Shown: piece by piece, positions 45,480-59,000 of the stretch | Layout: each line of letters opens with the position of its first letter | Numbering within the stretch: the first letter of the stretch is position 1 | DNA from: Hsuehochloa calcarea | Taxonomy: Eukaryota; Streptophyta; Magnoliopsida; Poales; Poaceae | Assembly (NCBI GenBank): GCA_036346395.1 | Contig: CM070596.1 | Coordinates: 2,728,001-2,792,000, forward strand | DNA length: 64,000 nucleotides | Direction of reading: 5' to 3' | The notes under the pieces: model-generated | What the model saw: only the letters and a program-made list of their open reading frames with translations | Told to the model about the DNA's origin: nothing | Databases searched by the model: none | Translations under genes and position numbers: made by a program

Positions 45480-47885
45480 GACGGCTCTCGTCCAGTTGGT
45501 GGGAGCGGCTCGGGCGCGCAAAGAGGGCGCAGTGGCTGATGCTGTGGAGGTAGAAGAGGACGTGGTGGCCAATGTTGCAGAGGCAGAAGAGGAAGATCGC
45601 ACACCGCACGCTCAGCCCACCACACACGCAGATGTAGGGGAGCAAGTCGACATCATAGTGCGTCATATGGAGATCGATGACTCGATGGCCTGGGCAAAGG
45701 AGGAAGCTTTAGAAGAGGATATTGATGACTCTTCTGATGAGGACGAAGGTCCCATCGCATAAGAATGGAATATGATAGACGTTGAGGGTCTTGCCGTGCA
45801 CGACGAGCACGAATCACTGTGGAAGTACCATGGTACGGAGGTTCGGCTTCATGCAATATTTGCTGACAAGGGATCACTGTAGGATGCCATTAAGCTGTGG
45901 ATCTTGTCCATGCAGCGGACGTTTCGAGTCCTGAAATCCAGCCAGGAGCAGTATACCGTAGTCCGCGAGCAGGCTAGTTGTCCTTGGTGTATGCACGCAA
46001 GTAGACCCAAGTACAAGACTCACTGGATTGTCTATAAGGGTGGAGGTGCACTCCTGCGTGCTCAGTAGTGTTTTGCCGAAGCATCGCAATCTAATGCCCA
46101 CTTTCATAGCCAATGTCGTGTACGAAGAGATAGTGAAAAAGATGGACCTGGAGGCCAAGCACATCATGGTGGCTATCGAGCAAAAATTCAAGTACAAGAT
46201 TAGCTACGCGAAGGCATGACGTGCGAAACAGAAGGCTTTGGAAAGGAGGTTCTGTTCTTTCGAGGTAGCTTACAACAATCTTCCTCGTATGCTCCAGGTG
46301 CTGCAGGATAGGAACACAGGCATATATATTGCTATCAAGGACAAGCCATCTAGAAGACCACTTGGTTTTACGGTATTGCAAACAACCTTCTTAGCCTTCG
46401 GTCCCTGTATCGATGCATTCAGACACATGTTGCACGTGATCTCAGTCGGTGGAACATTTCTAACTGGAAAATACAAGGGCATGATCCCGACAGCAATTGG
46501 CATTGATAGCAACAATCAGATTCTGCCATTAGCCATCGCTTTCGTCGAAAGTGAGAATTTCAACAGCTGGTTGTGGTTCCTTCGACATCTGAAGGAGGGA
46601 CTAGCTGGGGCACATCCTGATGTCTGCATAATCCATGATCGCCACCCCAAGATCGTCAAAAGTGAGAATTTCAACAGCTGGTTGTGGTTCATTCAACATA
46701 TGAAGGAGGGAGTAGCTGGGGCACATCCTGATGTCTGCATAATACATGATCGCCACTCTGAGATGATGAAGGCCATCAGAAAACTTCAGCAAGACCCCGA
46801 TGAGCCGTTCCCTTAGCGAGACATGAGGAACAGATGGTGCATTCGTCATCTGGGGGCCAACTTCTTGAAGCAGTTCCGGTAGTAAACCGTTGATGAAGCT
46901 GTTCAAGAGGTTGGCTATGTAGAACCAGCAGCGTAAATTTGATGCGCTATGGGAGTTCTTTGGAGGAACACACCAGAAGCATGTCATTGAGAGGAACAAG
47001 CGCCCGCCCATTCTGGGCAAGACAACCGAACGCCTCACACCATCAGAGGAGCTTGAACCTTCCCATCCGCACGGAGGGTCTCGAGGGACATCAAGTGCTT
47101 CTCCCATTGGATTGAGGTCGAGCCATTGGAGAAGTGGTCCTTACTGCACGACACGGATGGTGCAAGGTACGATATAATGACCACTAACCTTGCCGAGGTG
47201 TACAACTGGGTTATTAGGGGCCTCTGTCCTCAGCCCCCCGTCGCTATTGTTGAAAGGTGTTTTGCACGGTACAATAGGATATTTAAGGGAAATGCATGTA
47301 AATGCAGCACTTTATGCAGCCAACACACATACACTGTATTGCTCAAAGATTACAACGTACCTGCAGGCCGAGACCGAGAAGGGTTAGTCGCACACAGTCT
47401 TCGTGATTGGCAATACAGAACATCGTTTCAACGTGCTCCTTCGAGACAGCCGTATTTGGGATAACTCGCTCTCTTGTTACCCACGAGGTGTGAGTTGGAG
47501 ATCATGTGAATGAGCCTAGCTGCACATGCAACAAGCCAAAGCTCCTTCACAAGCCATTCTCTCATTTCCTCGCCGCATGTGGGACTATTAGCATGGACCC
47601 ATCGAACTTCATGTTGGAGTACTTCATGAAGGAGATGGTGCTACAGGCGTGGTGCAGCGAGCTAAGAGGCTTCCGTGTTGTGGGCAAATTCTCCACGTTG
47701 GATTTTGCCACATAGGACTTGCATTCTGGATCTTGACCTGTTGAAGGGTGGGAATGGTCGTCGGCAGAGCCGTCGCATTAGGAACGATATGGACAAAGGG
47801 GAAACTGGAGCGGCGGGTAGACGTTGCGGCCGCTGTGGTCAGGAAGGCCACACCGCGAGAAGTTGCAGGGCGCCCGCCAGCACAT
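45480..47885 (+). pseudogene. MuDR-like (MULE) transposase remnant
   Basis: An acidic leader (about 45540-45760) is followed by pieces of the MULE DDE domain: VGGTFLTGKYKGMIPTAIGI, LPLAIAFVESENFNSWLWFL, HPDVCIIHDRH (about 46440-46640), then NLAEVYNWVIRGL (about 47190). A SWIM-like CTCNKPKLLHKPFSH (about 47530, final Cys replaced by Phe) and a CCHC knuckle CGRCGQEGHTARSC (about 47826) complete the usual order. Stops and frame changes occur near 45882, 46065, 46218, 46814 and 46880. About 114 bp of the catalytic domain is duplicated in tandem (46548-46757). It is non-functional as read. Confidence 0.85.
46548..46757. repeat. Internal tandem duplication in transposase domain
   Basis: The segment GTGAGAATTTCAACAGCTGG... 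through ATGATCGCCAC occurs at 46548-46643 and again at 46662-46757, in frame, with a few substitutions. Confidence 0.9.
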
Positions 47886-48384
47886 AGAAACACCGACGTG
47901 AAGTGCAACACCATGTCCTATGTATTTTTAATTCCCTAAAGGCATGCGTGTACCGTCCTTGGTTCGTTAGCCTGCGTGCCATGTAACTCTCTTATCGAAT
48001 CAACCGTCGTGTTGTCATCGTTGCGCCATTTCTCTAAAGTTCTTCACCGTGTATGAATTCCCTAGCGCATTGCAATATCACTTACCTTCGTACTTACGAA
48101 TCATTGCTACTTCTATCGTCCTCACAAAATTATTCAAAAATTTACCGCACTACAACAACATACGACGATCACAAAATGTTATTGCGAGTCTAACAACTTT
48201 TGTACCCCTGAGATTCTACGAAAATCACAAACGGACCAACCAACCTTGTCACTACCCTTTTATTTCCAAAAAAACAAACAACGTACAAACAATATTTGCT
48301 AAATATATTACCTACAAAAATCTACATTTACTCATATATAATTATTTCCAGTGGATTAATAAAATAATAATGTTATTATTTAAA

Positions 48385-48640
48385 ATCGTCCAGTGATCGA
48401 GCGACAAGTAGAGTAGTCGCCCAACCATTGAGCGACAATCAGAAGTCGCTCAACCACCAGGCAACTACTTCACGTGTAGCTCGACGGTTGGGCGACTTGG
48501 ATCAGTCGCCTAATGCTTGAGCGACTAGGTCCAAGTCGCCCAACGGAGAAGCGATAAAGTATAATTTCTGTAAAATAAAAAAGACATGTATATTATTGTA
48601 TTTTGGAATAAAATAATAATTATTTTTAAAAATCCTCCAA
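48385..48640. repeat. MULE right TIR
   Basis: This is the inverted partner of the left end. It contains about five GTCGCC...GAGCGAC palindromes, then ATACATGTCTTTTTTATTTT on the opposite strand matching the outer left TIR. Confidence 0.75.
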
Positions 48641-50079
48641 TACCACTATTTTGTCTTATGAGATCATTTTAAACCGCTTTCACTGGAGCATTATTGTAAT
48701 AACTTTACAAGAGTGCTATAGTAGCTGGCGTGGATCAATACGAAAATAAATACATCTATCAAGAAACACGGGTGCAAAAAGTTACAACCAAATGCCCACA
48801 ACCAATACACATGAAATCCGAAATTCAAGTGCAAAATGTTAAGATCTGTTTTACAATAGGTTCTATAGTATAACATCGCGCACGTCACAACAAACCAGGG
48901 CCAGTTGGAATGGTCAGAACATGTCATACCAGAACATAATAGCCTTAATCTTATACCGCTTTCAATATCGGTCATTCTGATCCATTCCAGCCTATTATAG
49001 TAATTTCGGTACCGGACATAATTAATGCGACTACTCATTTGAATCAGCTCGAAAAACCCAGTACAATACTACTTCATTGGTAAGTGAAATTATGTAAGAC
49101 TAGTATGCTAGACTATGTTAAAATACATGAAGTTATGAACTCATGTTGTATTATTTAACTACGTACGACCTTTGTATTTATGTAGTCATTGAATTATGTG
49201 TTATTTTTATTCTACGACTATATATTTGAAGTGAGATCCCAAGTGAAATTATGTGTGTATATAATTACATGTATATCTACATATAAATATATATTATTAT
49301 AGTGAAATCCGGAATGATACTGGAATAACTGATATCAAGATTTGGCATTCCATACCAGAGGCAAACCGAAACAGCCTCCGGAATGGAATTTACAACTATA
49401 CAACAAACACGACAAAGTGTATACGAAGGACCAAAGTGCAACTTACATTGTACATGTAACCTAGACTTGTTCACGGGCTTGAATCCCGACCCAAAAGTCT
49501 GATGAGATACAATTAAAATAAAAAAAACTGTATACAAATTCTCAAAATAAAAAAATATTAAATTTTATTTCAAAGAAACTAAAAAAAATTAACAAAAAAA
49601 TGGATTTTTCAGTCGGTTCAATATTTGAACGGGTCTAATGTAACCAAGATAGCAAAATGAGATACACACGACACTAACAAATAACAACCCCTCACTCAAA
49701 TGACACGTAAGCACAAGATTACACACACAGAAATTTACAACAAGAAAAACAACCAGGCAAAGAAATCAACAAGATTTTAACAAGAAAATCTAAAAAAAGA
49801 TCAACAAGGAGAGGAGAGGACCGAGAGACAGAGCTGTGTGTTGACAATGGACAGTTTGACCGCTTGACCACGTACCACACCGGCTATCACTGTGTCTCTT
49901 CCTTGGTTCCTTCCTCACCTTCCTCTCCACCTTCCTCCTCCCAACCAAACCCCCTCCACCTCCACGTCCACCTCCGCGCTGCCTGCCTATATGCCTCGCC
50001 CTCGCGCCCACGCGCACACGCAAACGACCCACCCATATGCTTAACTCCCAGACCCAAACCCTGTCTCCGACGACCACCC
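48641..50079. promoter_or_regulatory. CPK4-like gene upstream region
   Basis: AT-rich spacer becomes C/T-rich from about 49900. A CTATATG motif at about 49988 lies some 90 bp before the start codon and could be part of the core promoter, but this is weak. No other gene is seen. Confidence 0.3.
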
Positions 50080-53000
50080 ATGGGCGCTTGCTTCTCCTCC
50101 CATCCGACAGCCGGCGACGCCGACCGTCCGCGGCGCCGCCTTCCCAAGGAGAAGAGGGCTGCCCCGGACGGGGACAAGGAGGGGGCGGTGCGCGTGGAGT
50201 TCGGCTACGAGAGGGACTTCCATGGGAGGTACGAGGTGGGGAGGCTGCTCGGCCACGGCCAGTTCGGCTACACCTTCACCGCCACCGACCGCCACTCTGG
50301 GGACCGCGTCGCCGTCAAGCGCATCGACAAGGCCAAGGTGGGCTGCTGGTTGCTCTTCTTGGTGAAGCTGCGACGTTTAGGCTGTGGTTCGGGGAGGTCA
50401 GGCTCCGTCGAATGGATTGGTGACTTTTGGGTAGTTTTCCAAGCGTCGAGGAGGATTCAGAATAATTCAGACGAAACTGCGTGTTTCATTCGGGATGACA
50501 TTAGTGCCAAAATTTTGGGTGAATTGGATAGTTTTGGACTTTTCGATGTTTAGCTCAAGTAAATAAAATTCTTGGTTAATTAGCGATATTTTGGTTGTTT
50601 TGCGGCTTTAGTTGTCACAGTATGTGGACGAAATTTCCCTTGAAAAAAAATTATGCACGAGATTGGTGATATTTGGGGGTGGTTCTGATGTCGGCGAGGT
50701 CCTACCCAAACACTCTTTCTGTTCGCCATTTATCACTAGGTTTAGTTGCCCTTTTTTTGGGGGGGGGGGGGGGGGGGGGGGTTGGGGGGTGGTCCAGCAC
50801 ATGAGTGAGGCCATCTTTGCTGGTTCCTTCTTGACCTGGCACATAAGTTGGGTGGTCCAGCACATGAGTGAAGCCATCTTTGCTGGTTCCTTCTTGACCT
50901 GGCACATAAGTTGGGGATTTCAGGAATGAGGAGTTGTTCACCACGTTCATCCACTTCTTAAAATGGTGAAAGTAGTTGTCTTTGGAACGGTAAAGATGCT
51001 TTTCTTTGCCTATTTCTCCAAATGCTTTATCGTATTAGTTTCGAGGAAAATGGTTTTGATCTTTAGTTGGTTGCACGATTCTTCCTTGACGCCTTTTTTG
51101 TTATAAATCTGAGTGTTGAGTCATTTCTGTGGAACACATTTCACATGGAGCTCCAGTTTTGCTCGTGATTCCTGTTGTTGTCTTGAACTTCATTTAATGT
51201 TTTGATATTATTTGTGGAGATTTCAATCTTTACAGATACCTCCTGTACCAGTTTTCATTTAGGATAACCTTTGCTCCTTATAAGGTCAGGAAAGCCAACC
51301 ATTTCCCGCTGACAATGAACAACGTGTCCTTGGCTTCTTCCATACTATAGGTGGATGACATTTTCTCCATTCCACTCAATCTGACCTTGGAATACATATA
51401 CCAATCAACACGGTATTGATTTCACCAAATACTTTGGACCTTTGGTTGAAATGTCAACATTCACTTATTAATTTTTGCTGAAAATGTAAACATCTGGAGG
51501 AAAATGTCAATTATTGCGGAATATTAGATAACTTCTATAGTAAATTTAGGTCATAGCTACACTAGAAATATGGGTCATTTTTTACTTTGGCAGAATGTAT
51601 AACAAGAGAATGCTGACTTGGTGATGTCCTTGTCAGATTCATACTGACTATTGAGTGTTAACCTGTGTGAAAATTACCCCTCTTATAGGTAAGGAAAGAA
51701 AATGGAGCACCAGCGCTGCTATGTTCCTAACTGTTCTAATGAGAACTGAATAACTGGGATGCTGTTTGAATGCTATTTCGCATAATATTTGAACCTTTAG
51801 TGGAGAATTGGATATAACTAATTTGGCCATTTTCTGTTTTTGTGCACATCCTTGGGTACATTTCTAGGGATCCAGGCTGTACGATGTGTACTCTTGAGTT
51901 AATCTACTACTTCTGTTGGTTAATGAGGACTATCCTTATGGTGACCTCAAGGTTGCACACAAGATGACAATTTTGACATTGTTTCCTCACCACGACTCAC
52001 CACTTGGAATTTGTGGACGTGGATAAAGTAATCAATTATGCATGAATGAACTTGCATGATTATTGATTATGATATTTTTTAATGTCTTTTAGATTAGGAT
52101 ACGTCATGCATAGATGTTTAGAAAAAGCATTAGAATACAAACATCCGATTACCAATGCAGGTAATTGGAGCCTTGGATGCATGCCCTGTACAGTTATCAC
52201 TTTTACATATGTCCACTCTGCATCATCTTTAGAATATGTGATTTAATACAATTATAATTATGTTTTTTTAAATAACAGATGGACCGCCCTGTTGCTGTGG
52301 AGGATGTAAAGAGAGAAGTCAGGATTCTTAAAGCACTTAAAGGCCATGAGAATATTGTTCACTTCTACAATGCATTTGAGGATGATTCATATGTGTATAT
52401 TGTGATGGAGTAAGTTGTCCTATACTATGCTACTAGCTTCTGCTATCAGAGTCAATTAACCATAGAATAGATCAGTGAACCAAACACTTCTTTAGCAGAA
52501 CTTGTTCTAATTAACTTTAGCCTTTACCAATTTGATGTTCTGCAGATTTTACAATGTCCTTTTGCCATACTTGTTTTAACAAAAATCATGATACATTGTT
52601 TCCACTTTCCAGAGTCCCTGACATGCATGTGCTGTTTGCAATATGCATGTCTTGTCTTTAAAATTGTCTTCCTAAATCCTAACCATTCTTTCCTGCTGTT
52701 CGGTCAGTTGAATTTTCTATCATTTTTTTTTACATATACGAATGTATAAACCGTTCTTTCAAAATTACATTTTGAATGCATGGCTTCGTGGCACTTGATC
52801 ATTTATGTTCAGAACTACATCATATTTCACAGTTTTCTTGCATTGATGTACTATAAATATGCCAAGTTGTCAACTAGATGCACTTCTTTTAGTATATAGC
52901 TTGATTTATCACACTCATGGATAGTTAGGAGCTTTTTTCTTCTTCTCAAATTTATCTAAAAAGGGCACACATAATCTTATGATTTCAATAATCATTCCTA

Positions 53001-56000
53001 TGCTCCAGTACCAACTATTGCTTCTCTTCTATTTTTGCAGACTATGTGAGGGTGGTGAACTATTGGATCGGATTTTGGCAAAGTAAGATAAGATGTATCC
53101 TCCATTTCTTGTTACATGTATATTTTGCTCTTCCTGTGTGAAAGATTTCTAGATTTTGTGCTATCTTTTAGTTCCAACTTCCAATAAATTTTAGCTTGAT
53201 GTTTTGCAGTCAGTATTGTTTAGTTTTTGATTTCTAGTACGAGGACCATTACTTATTGGCATCTTCTGACAGAAAAAACAGCCGTTATAGTGAGAAAGAT
53301 GCTGCAGTGGTAGTGCGGCAGATGCTCAAAGTGGCGGCTGAGTGTCATCTGCATGGGCTAGTTCACCGGGATATGAAGCCTGAGGTAGAAATTAAACACT
53401 TTCAATGTCTTGGCACTTAGTATACATTTGGTGATATTGCACTACTTCTCAGGTCATGTAAGAATGTACCTATTTTCCTTCCCAGAACTTCCTTTTCAAA
53501 TCAACTAAAGAGGACTCGCCTCTGAAGGCAACGGATTTTGGTTTGTCAGACCTCATAAAGCCAGGTATCTGCTTCAAGGTCCTCTGCTTATGTGCATCTT
53601 TGTTATATGCTTTTAGATGTTGCATCTGATTTGAATGGCATATACATATCACCAGTTGCTCTGGCTCATCCGTCGTTTAAATGCATGATTGTAGGGAAGA
53701 AGTTCCATGATATAGTTGGCAGTGCCTATTATGTTGCACCAGAAGTATTAAAACGTCGGTCTGGCCCTGAGTCAGATGTTTGGAGCATAGGAGTTATAAC
53801 TTACATTTTGCTCTGTGGGAGGCGTCCCTTTGGGATAAAACAGAGGATGGTATATTCAAGGAGGTAAATGGATGACTGTAGCATACCTTGTTCTTCCATG
53901 TAAAATGTGCTTGGTGAGAGTGTCCAGCTTCTGCCTAATGTTGTCAGTGTGCTGACACAATGGAGTAACAGTGTGTTACCTGCATTTGTTTACTGCATAA
54001 CATAGCTGTGTAACCTTTGTTATGGCCTGTTAACCATGTGGTACTAATTTCAACAGGGTAGGGCATTCAACTCTTTGGTCAAGCTGTCCTTAAGTGATTT
54101 CTTTACTAGCTGCCTGTTTATTTGATAAAAGGCAGTTTTCAGTTTTACAATACCCACCATCTTTTGGATATGTTAATGTGCAGCGTTGAACAATTTGTTT
54201 ACGATACACCCAAGATAAGACCAAGTAGCAAAATGATCTCCACCTCTATTTAATATGAAGGCGTGACCTGGGGTGGAAATGGCCTCAGGTAATCAATGCA
54301 TAGCCGGTGGCCCAGTGGTATAGCTACTGGGAAATTTGAATCCTTGAATTATCCATGGCTAAAGACAGCTGACACCACCTAGGTGTAAAATGCTACCTCC
54401 TAGGATAATTTTTTCCCCAATCAAACTATGCTAGATTTTTTTTTGAATTATGTCTTAATATTTTGGGTATTTCATAAAAGGAAAACAATTTGCAGCATTG
54501 CTCATTGGCTGGTTAGAAATGTCTTCTGACACCATATGCCATGCCATAGAACATTTCTACTTTATTAGTAAATTTAGAAAAGAACCATATGAAGAAGTTA
54601 AATATTCTACTTAACCTGTAAAAGGCTTTTCCCTCTTCAATATACCACCTACCATCATTTTGTTGTTATGTTAAATATCTTTGTGCATTTTAAATCAGCA
54701 TAGACATAATGTTATGGTGTACTTGATCTTCTGCATTCTGTTGACTTCTTATGATCAGGTTCTAAGGAACAAGCCTGATTTTCGTAAGAGGCCTTGGCCA
54801 AGCATTAGTCCAAGTGCTAAAGATTTTGTTAAAAGGTTACTAGTGAAGAACCCAAGGGCGAGATTAACTGCTGCTCAAGCTCTCTGTAAGTTCCAAGATA
54901 GTGTCAGTAACTAGATGTCATGATGCTCAGAGTTGCTATTTTACATATGCCTTCTTTTCTACGTGAGAAAACACACATATAATGCGAGAAAAATGCGCAT
55001 AGAGAGTTTGTCTGCAATCTGCATGCTTCAGGAACAATTGTAAATATGAAAAAGCCGAGGACTATTCTGTTTTGTATCATAAAACTTTCGGACATGTTTA
55101 AACTTTAAAATACGGACGTTTCAGAATCAGAGATTGCATTCTAATTTCAGAAGTCGCATAAAATATAAAGACACATGCAAGTCCATTACTCATTAGCTCT
55201 ATACCTAAGACACTGGGGGTTTGCTGTTGTACTTTGCCCCCCTGGTCTCATCATCTCATGGATGATTATTTGATACCAGAAAGATATAGGGTGTCAACCT
55301 CTAGTCCTATAGTATCAATCTCATAGTTTAAAAAAGAAGCATTAATTTTATAACCGAAATTCTAACGTTTTTTTTTTCATTTAGCAGTACAGTGACATTT
55401 GTCGTTGTTTTGTTTAGAATTAGATTCTGAAGAAACTTGTAGTGCATACTCATCATCTGTCATCTTTGTTAGGAATAGCAACTTGTATTATCAGGGGACC
55501 AATGAGCCAGTATATATACACAAGTACAGGTTACAGATAAGGAAACCAAAACATATCTAGAGTCCTACTCTAACACATATATATCTCTAACATATATATA
55601 TATCTCTAACATCCCCCCTCAAACTCATGGTGGATCAACAACGCTGAGTTTGGAAAGGTAGAAGCCGTGCTATGCTCGAGTCTGGGCCTTCGTGAAGAAA
55701 TCCGCTATCTGAAGCTCTGAAGGCACATACTGAAGAGCAATCACCTGATCATGCACACAAGACCTCATGAAGGAAGCATCAACACCAATATGCTTGGTGA
55801 GCTCGTGCTTCACGTGATCACTGTAATACCGATAGCACTGCATCGTCGACAAGAGAGGAGTCTGTAGGACGAAACACGAAAATCCTCAAGTAGCCATCGA
55901 GCCAAGTGATCTCTCGCCAAGAGAGCCATAGCTCGCAACTCACCTCTCGACTCGAACAGACACTCGCAGATCTGCTTTTCGCTTTCCGTGCAACGAGAAC

Positions 56001-59000
56001 CACCAAGAAAAACACAAGAAGCGAGAGATAGACCGCGATCGAGGATCGGCCGCCCAAGTGGCATCCGAATAAGCTCAAGTCAGAACGAGCCGGAGCGTGG
56101 AAAGAAGAGACGGCGAGAGACAAGCCCCACGAAGGTTTCAGAGAACTCAAGAAGGTGGCTATAGTGGACTCGAGTGGGAGTGGAAACGAATCGACTCGTA
56201 ACATGAACTAGATAAGTGATATCCGGACGAGTAATAAAGAAGGTAGACAAGACTCCCAACAAGATGACGATAGCGAGCCTGGATCGTAAAGAGGCTCGCC
56301 ATCGAAGGTCGGAGATGAACGTTGAGCTCCATGGGAGTCTCAACAAGACGATCAATGAGAGAAGCGCGATCAAGAAGATCCGAATATACTTCTCTTGGGA
56401 CATAAAGAAACCATCCGGAGTGGAAGTAACCTCAATCCCAAGGAAGTAACGAAGAGGACCAAGATCCGACATAAGGAATCGCCACTCAGACGAGCTCGAC
56501 AAAGGCAATGTACTCAGATCATCTCCGGTGATGATCATATCATCAACATATAGAAAAGAAGAGTCCGACCACGAGACGAAGTGTGAACAAAAAGAGCAAA
56601 GATTATGATCACTAGCCGAGAAGCCAAAGAAGAAGTGACTACAGAGGAGAACGCCAAACCAAGCACGAGGAGCTTGTTTAAGGCCATAGAGAGAGCGACA
56701 AAGACGATGCACCATACCTCAGAACAGAATACCCAGTGGCGGATGCATGTAGACCTCCTCACGCAACTCGCCATTAAGAAAGCATTCTTTACATCAAATC
56801 GAGAACGGACCAATGGCGCAATGACGCCACCGAAAGAAGAGCGCGACAATGGTCATGTGGGCCACAGAGCAAAAGTCTCGTCAGAAGTCACGACCATGCT
56901 CCTCGCTGGAAGCCACGAGCAACAAGACGCGCTTTATAGCGCCAAGAGAGCCATCGAGTGAGTCTTAATCTTATAGACCCACTTACACGTGATGGGACGA
57001 GAGTGAGATGGAAAAGGAACAAGATCCCAAGTACCAAGAAGCTCGAGAGCAAGAATCTCCTCGGCCATAGCATGCTTGCCGCCAGATGAGTAACAACATC
57101 CCTGAGGAGACGGCTCATGGGTAGCCGCACCAAGAAGACCAAAACGGGCAGAGGCCAATCGATCGACGATCGCGAGACCAGAAGCGAGGAGATGATGGCC
57201 CATCGAGGAAGATGGAGATCGTGAGAAGATGAAACATCGGGAAGATGGTTCATCCGGAAGAGCCTCAATACGAGGTCGACGAGTGTAAAAGAGAGTGGGA
57301 GGAGCCCGAGGAGCCACAGCGACGAAGCAAGAGGCGACAACGTGGAGAGGCCTCGTGGAGATATATGGGATTCATGGGACTGATGGACGAGGGCAAGACA
57401 GAGATGGGTGTATCCGAAAGGTAAAAAGACAGGACTCCACAGAGGAAACCGAAGAGAGGCGGGACGTGGGTAGAAGGGACGAGACTCGTCAAAAGTCACA
57501 TCCCGAGAAATCCGCATCCGTCGCCCAACAGATCCCAAAGACCGATAGCCCTTGTGCTCTCGATCAGATCCCATAAAACACACTCAACAGATCGAGCAAT
57601 CGGCTTGGTGCGCTCGAGGTGCAAGGAGAACGAGCAAACGCAGCCAAATGCACGGCGGCGAGTAGTCCGGAGAAAGATCACAAAGGCGCCAACCGGATCT
57701 CACCAAGAGCGTAAGAGGTCGGATGTTGACGAGATAGGTGGCGATGGAGACACCTCACACCAAAAGCGAGGTGGAATAGAGGCGGCAATCATCATCGTAC
57801 GAGCCGCTTCAAGGAGGTGACGATGCTTGCGCCAACGACACCATTCGAGCATGAGCACCGTGACGTAAGAATCGAAGCGAGAGTGCCCTCGCCAAAGCAA
57901 GAAAGTCGCGCAGGTAATGAGAGAGGTACTCGCCACAGAGTCAAGACTAAGACTCGAATAGGAGTAGAGAACTGTGTGCGAACCATAGTGGCAAATTGTT
58001 TATAGATAGACAAAACCTCACTACGGGAAGACATAAAGTATATCCAAGTGTGACGAGAGAAGTCATCTATAAAAATTATATAATATCGATGGCCCCTTTC
58101 GAAGGAAGGGAGCTGACCCCAAACATCCGAATGAACAAGATCAAAAGGACGCCGAGACACTGACTCACTATGAGAATAGGAGGTCAATCTGCTTTCCTAA
58201 CTTACATCCCTGACAATTTAAAGATACGTCTCCTGAGACAGACCCCAGAAGACCACGACGGACTAAAGATGACAAACGAGATCCACATAAATGACCAAGA
58301 CGGTGGTGCCACTGCTGGAAAGAGCTGGTAGATGGAGTGGCAGAAGCGGAGAGACTGGCGGTGACGGTGGCAGCGGAAGGAAGGTGAAGCCAGTCAAGCT
58401 CCCAGAGACGCTGAGAGTCAAGACGCCGAGGGCCAGAACCAACCAGAGCCCCCGTGTGGCGGTCCTGAACACAACAAGAGTTAGAGTCAAGAATGACCCG
58501 ACAACCAAGGTCTGTAATCTGCCCAGCAGAAAGAAGCTGCATGGTTAGACAAGGAACATGAGCAACAGAAGGAACATGAAATAATGAGTTGCTAAGAGGT
58601 CCTCACTGCAGACAGAAGAGAGGTACCATCGCCAGAAGCACACCGACTGAGGAATCAAGAGGTGTAACAAAAGACAGAGTGGAAGAATCAGAAGTCATGT
58701 GAAAGGATGCTCCGTAATCAAGGATCCACGGGGAGGTACTGATCGTAGGAGGTGGTTTCTCACGCTCAAGAGTCGTGAGCGTAACTCGCAGAACTCCGCC
58801 GAGGAGAACTCGAAGCGGCAAGCAAAGCGCCAAAGTCCGCTATCTCCCGCCGTGTGAGAAATCATGAGAGGTAGTCGATGTAGACGTCGATGTAGAAGTT
58901 TCGGTGCCAGTGCTAGGAGAAGAACGGCGTGAAATATGCCGCAGTTTCTTGTAGCACCGGGACTCAATATGGCCAACCTTGTCGCAGAGGAGCAGCGAGG

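Larger units (their letters stand above)
43425..48640 (+). mobile_element. MULE with long TIRs, tandem repeats and decayed transposase
   Basis: The two ends are inverted copies over roughly 250-300 bp. The outer parts share AAAATACAATAATATAC and TTTACAGAAAT, and the inner parts share many GTCGCCCAACGGTTGAGCGACT-like palindromes. Between them lie three direct copies of a roughly 460-bp unit and a plus-strand MuDR-like transposase remnant with SWIM-like and CCHC motifs. Exact ends and the 9-bp target duplication could not be fixed, because the left end abuts a microsatellite. The size (about 5.2 kb) fits a formerly autonomous element. Confidence 0.75.

Noticed and set aside
49864..50553. Long plus-strand open frame starting before the kinase ATG
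   Set aside because: Its upstream part is 5' UTR and its downstream part reads into intron 1; only 50080-50337 is coding.
56216..57820. Plus-strand frames across the Copia region
   Set aside because: They are antisense shadows of the Copia polyprotein, which is clearly recognisable on the minus strand.
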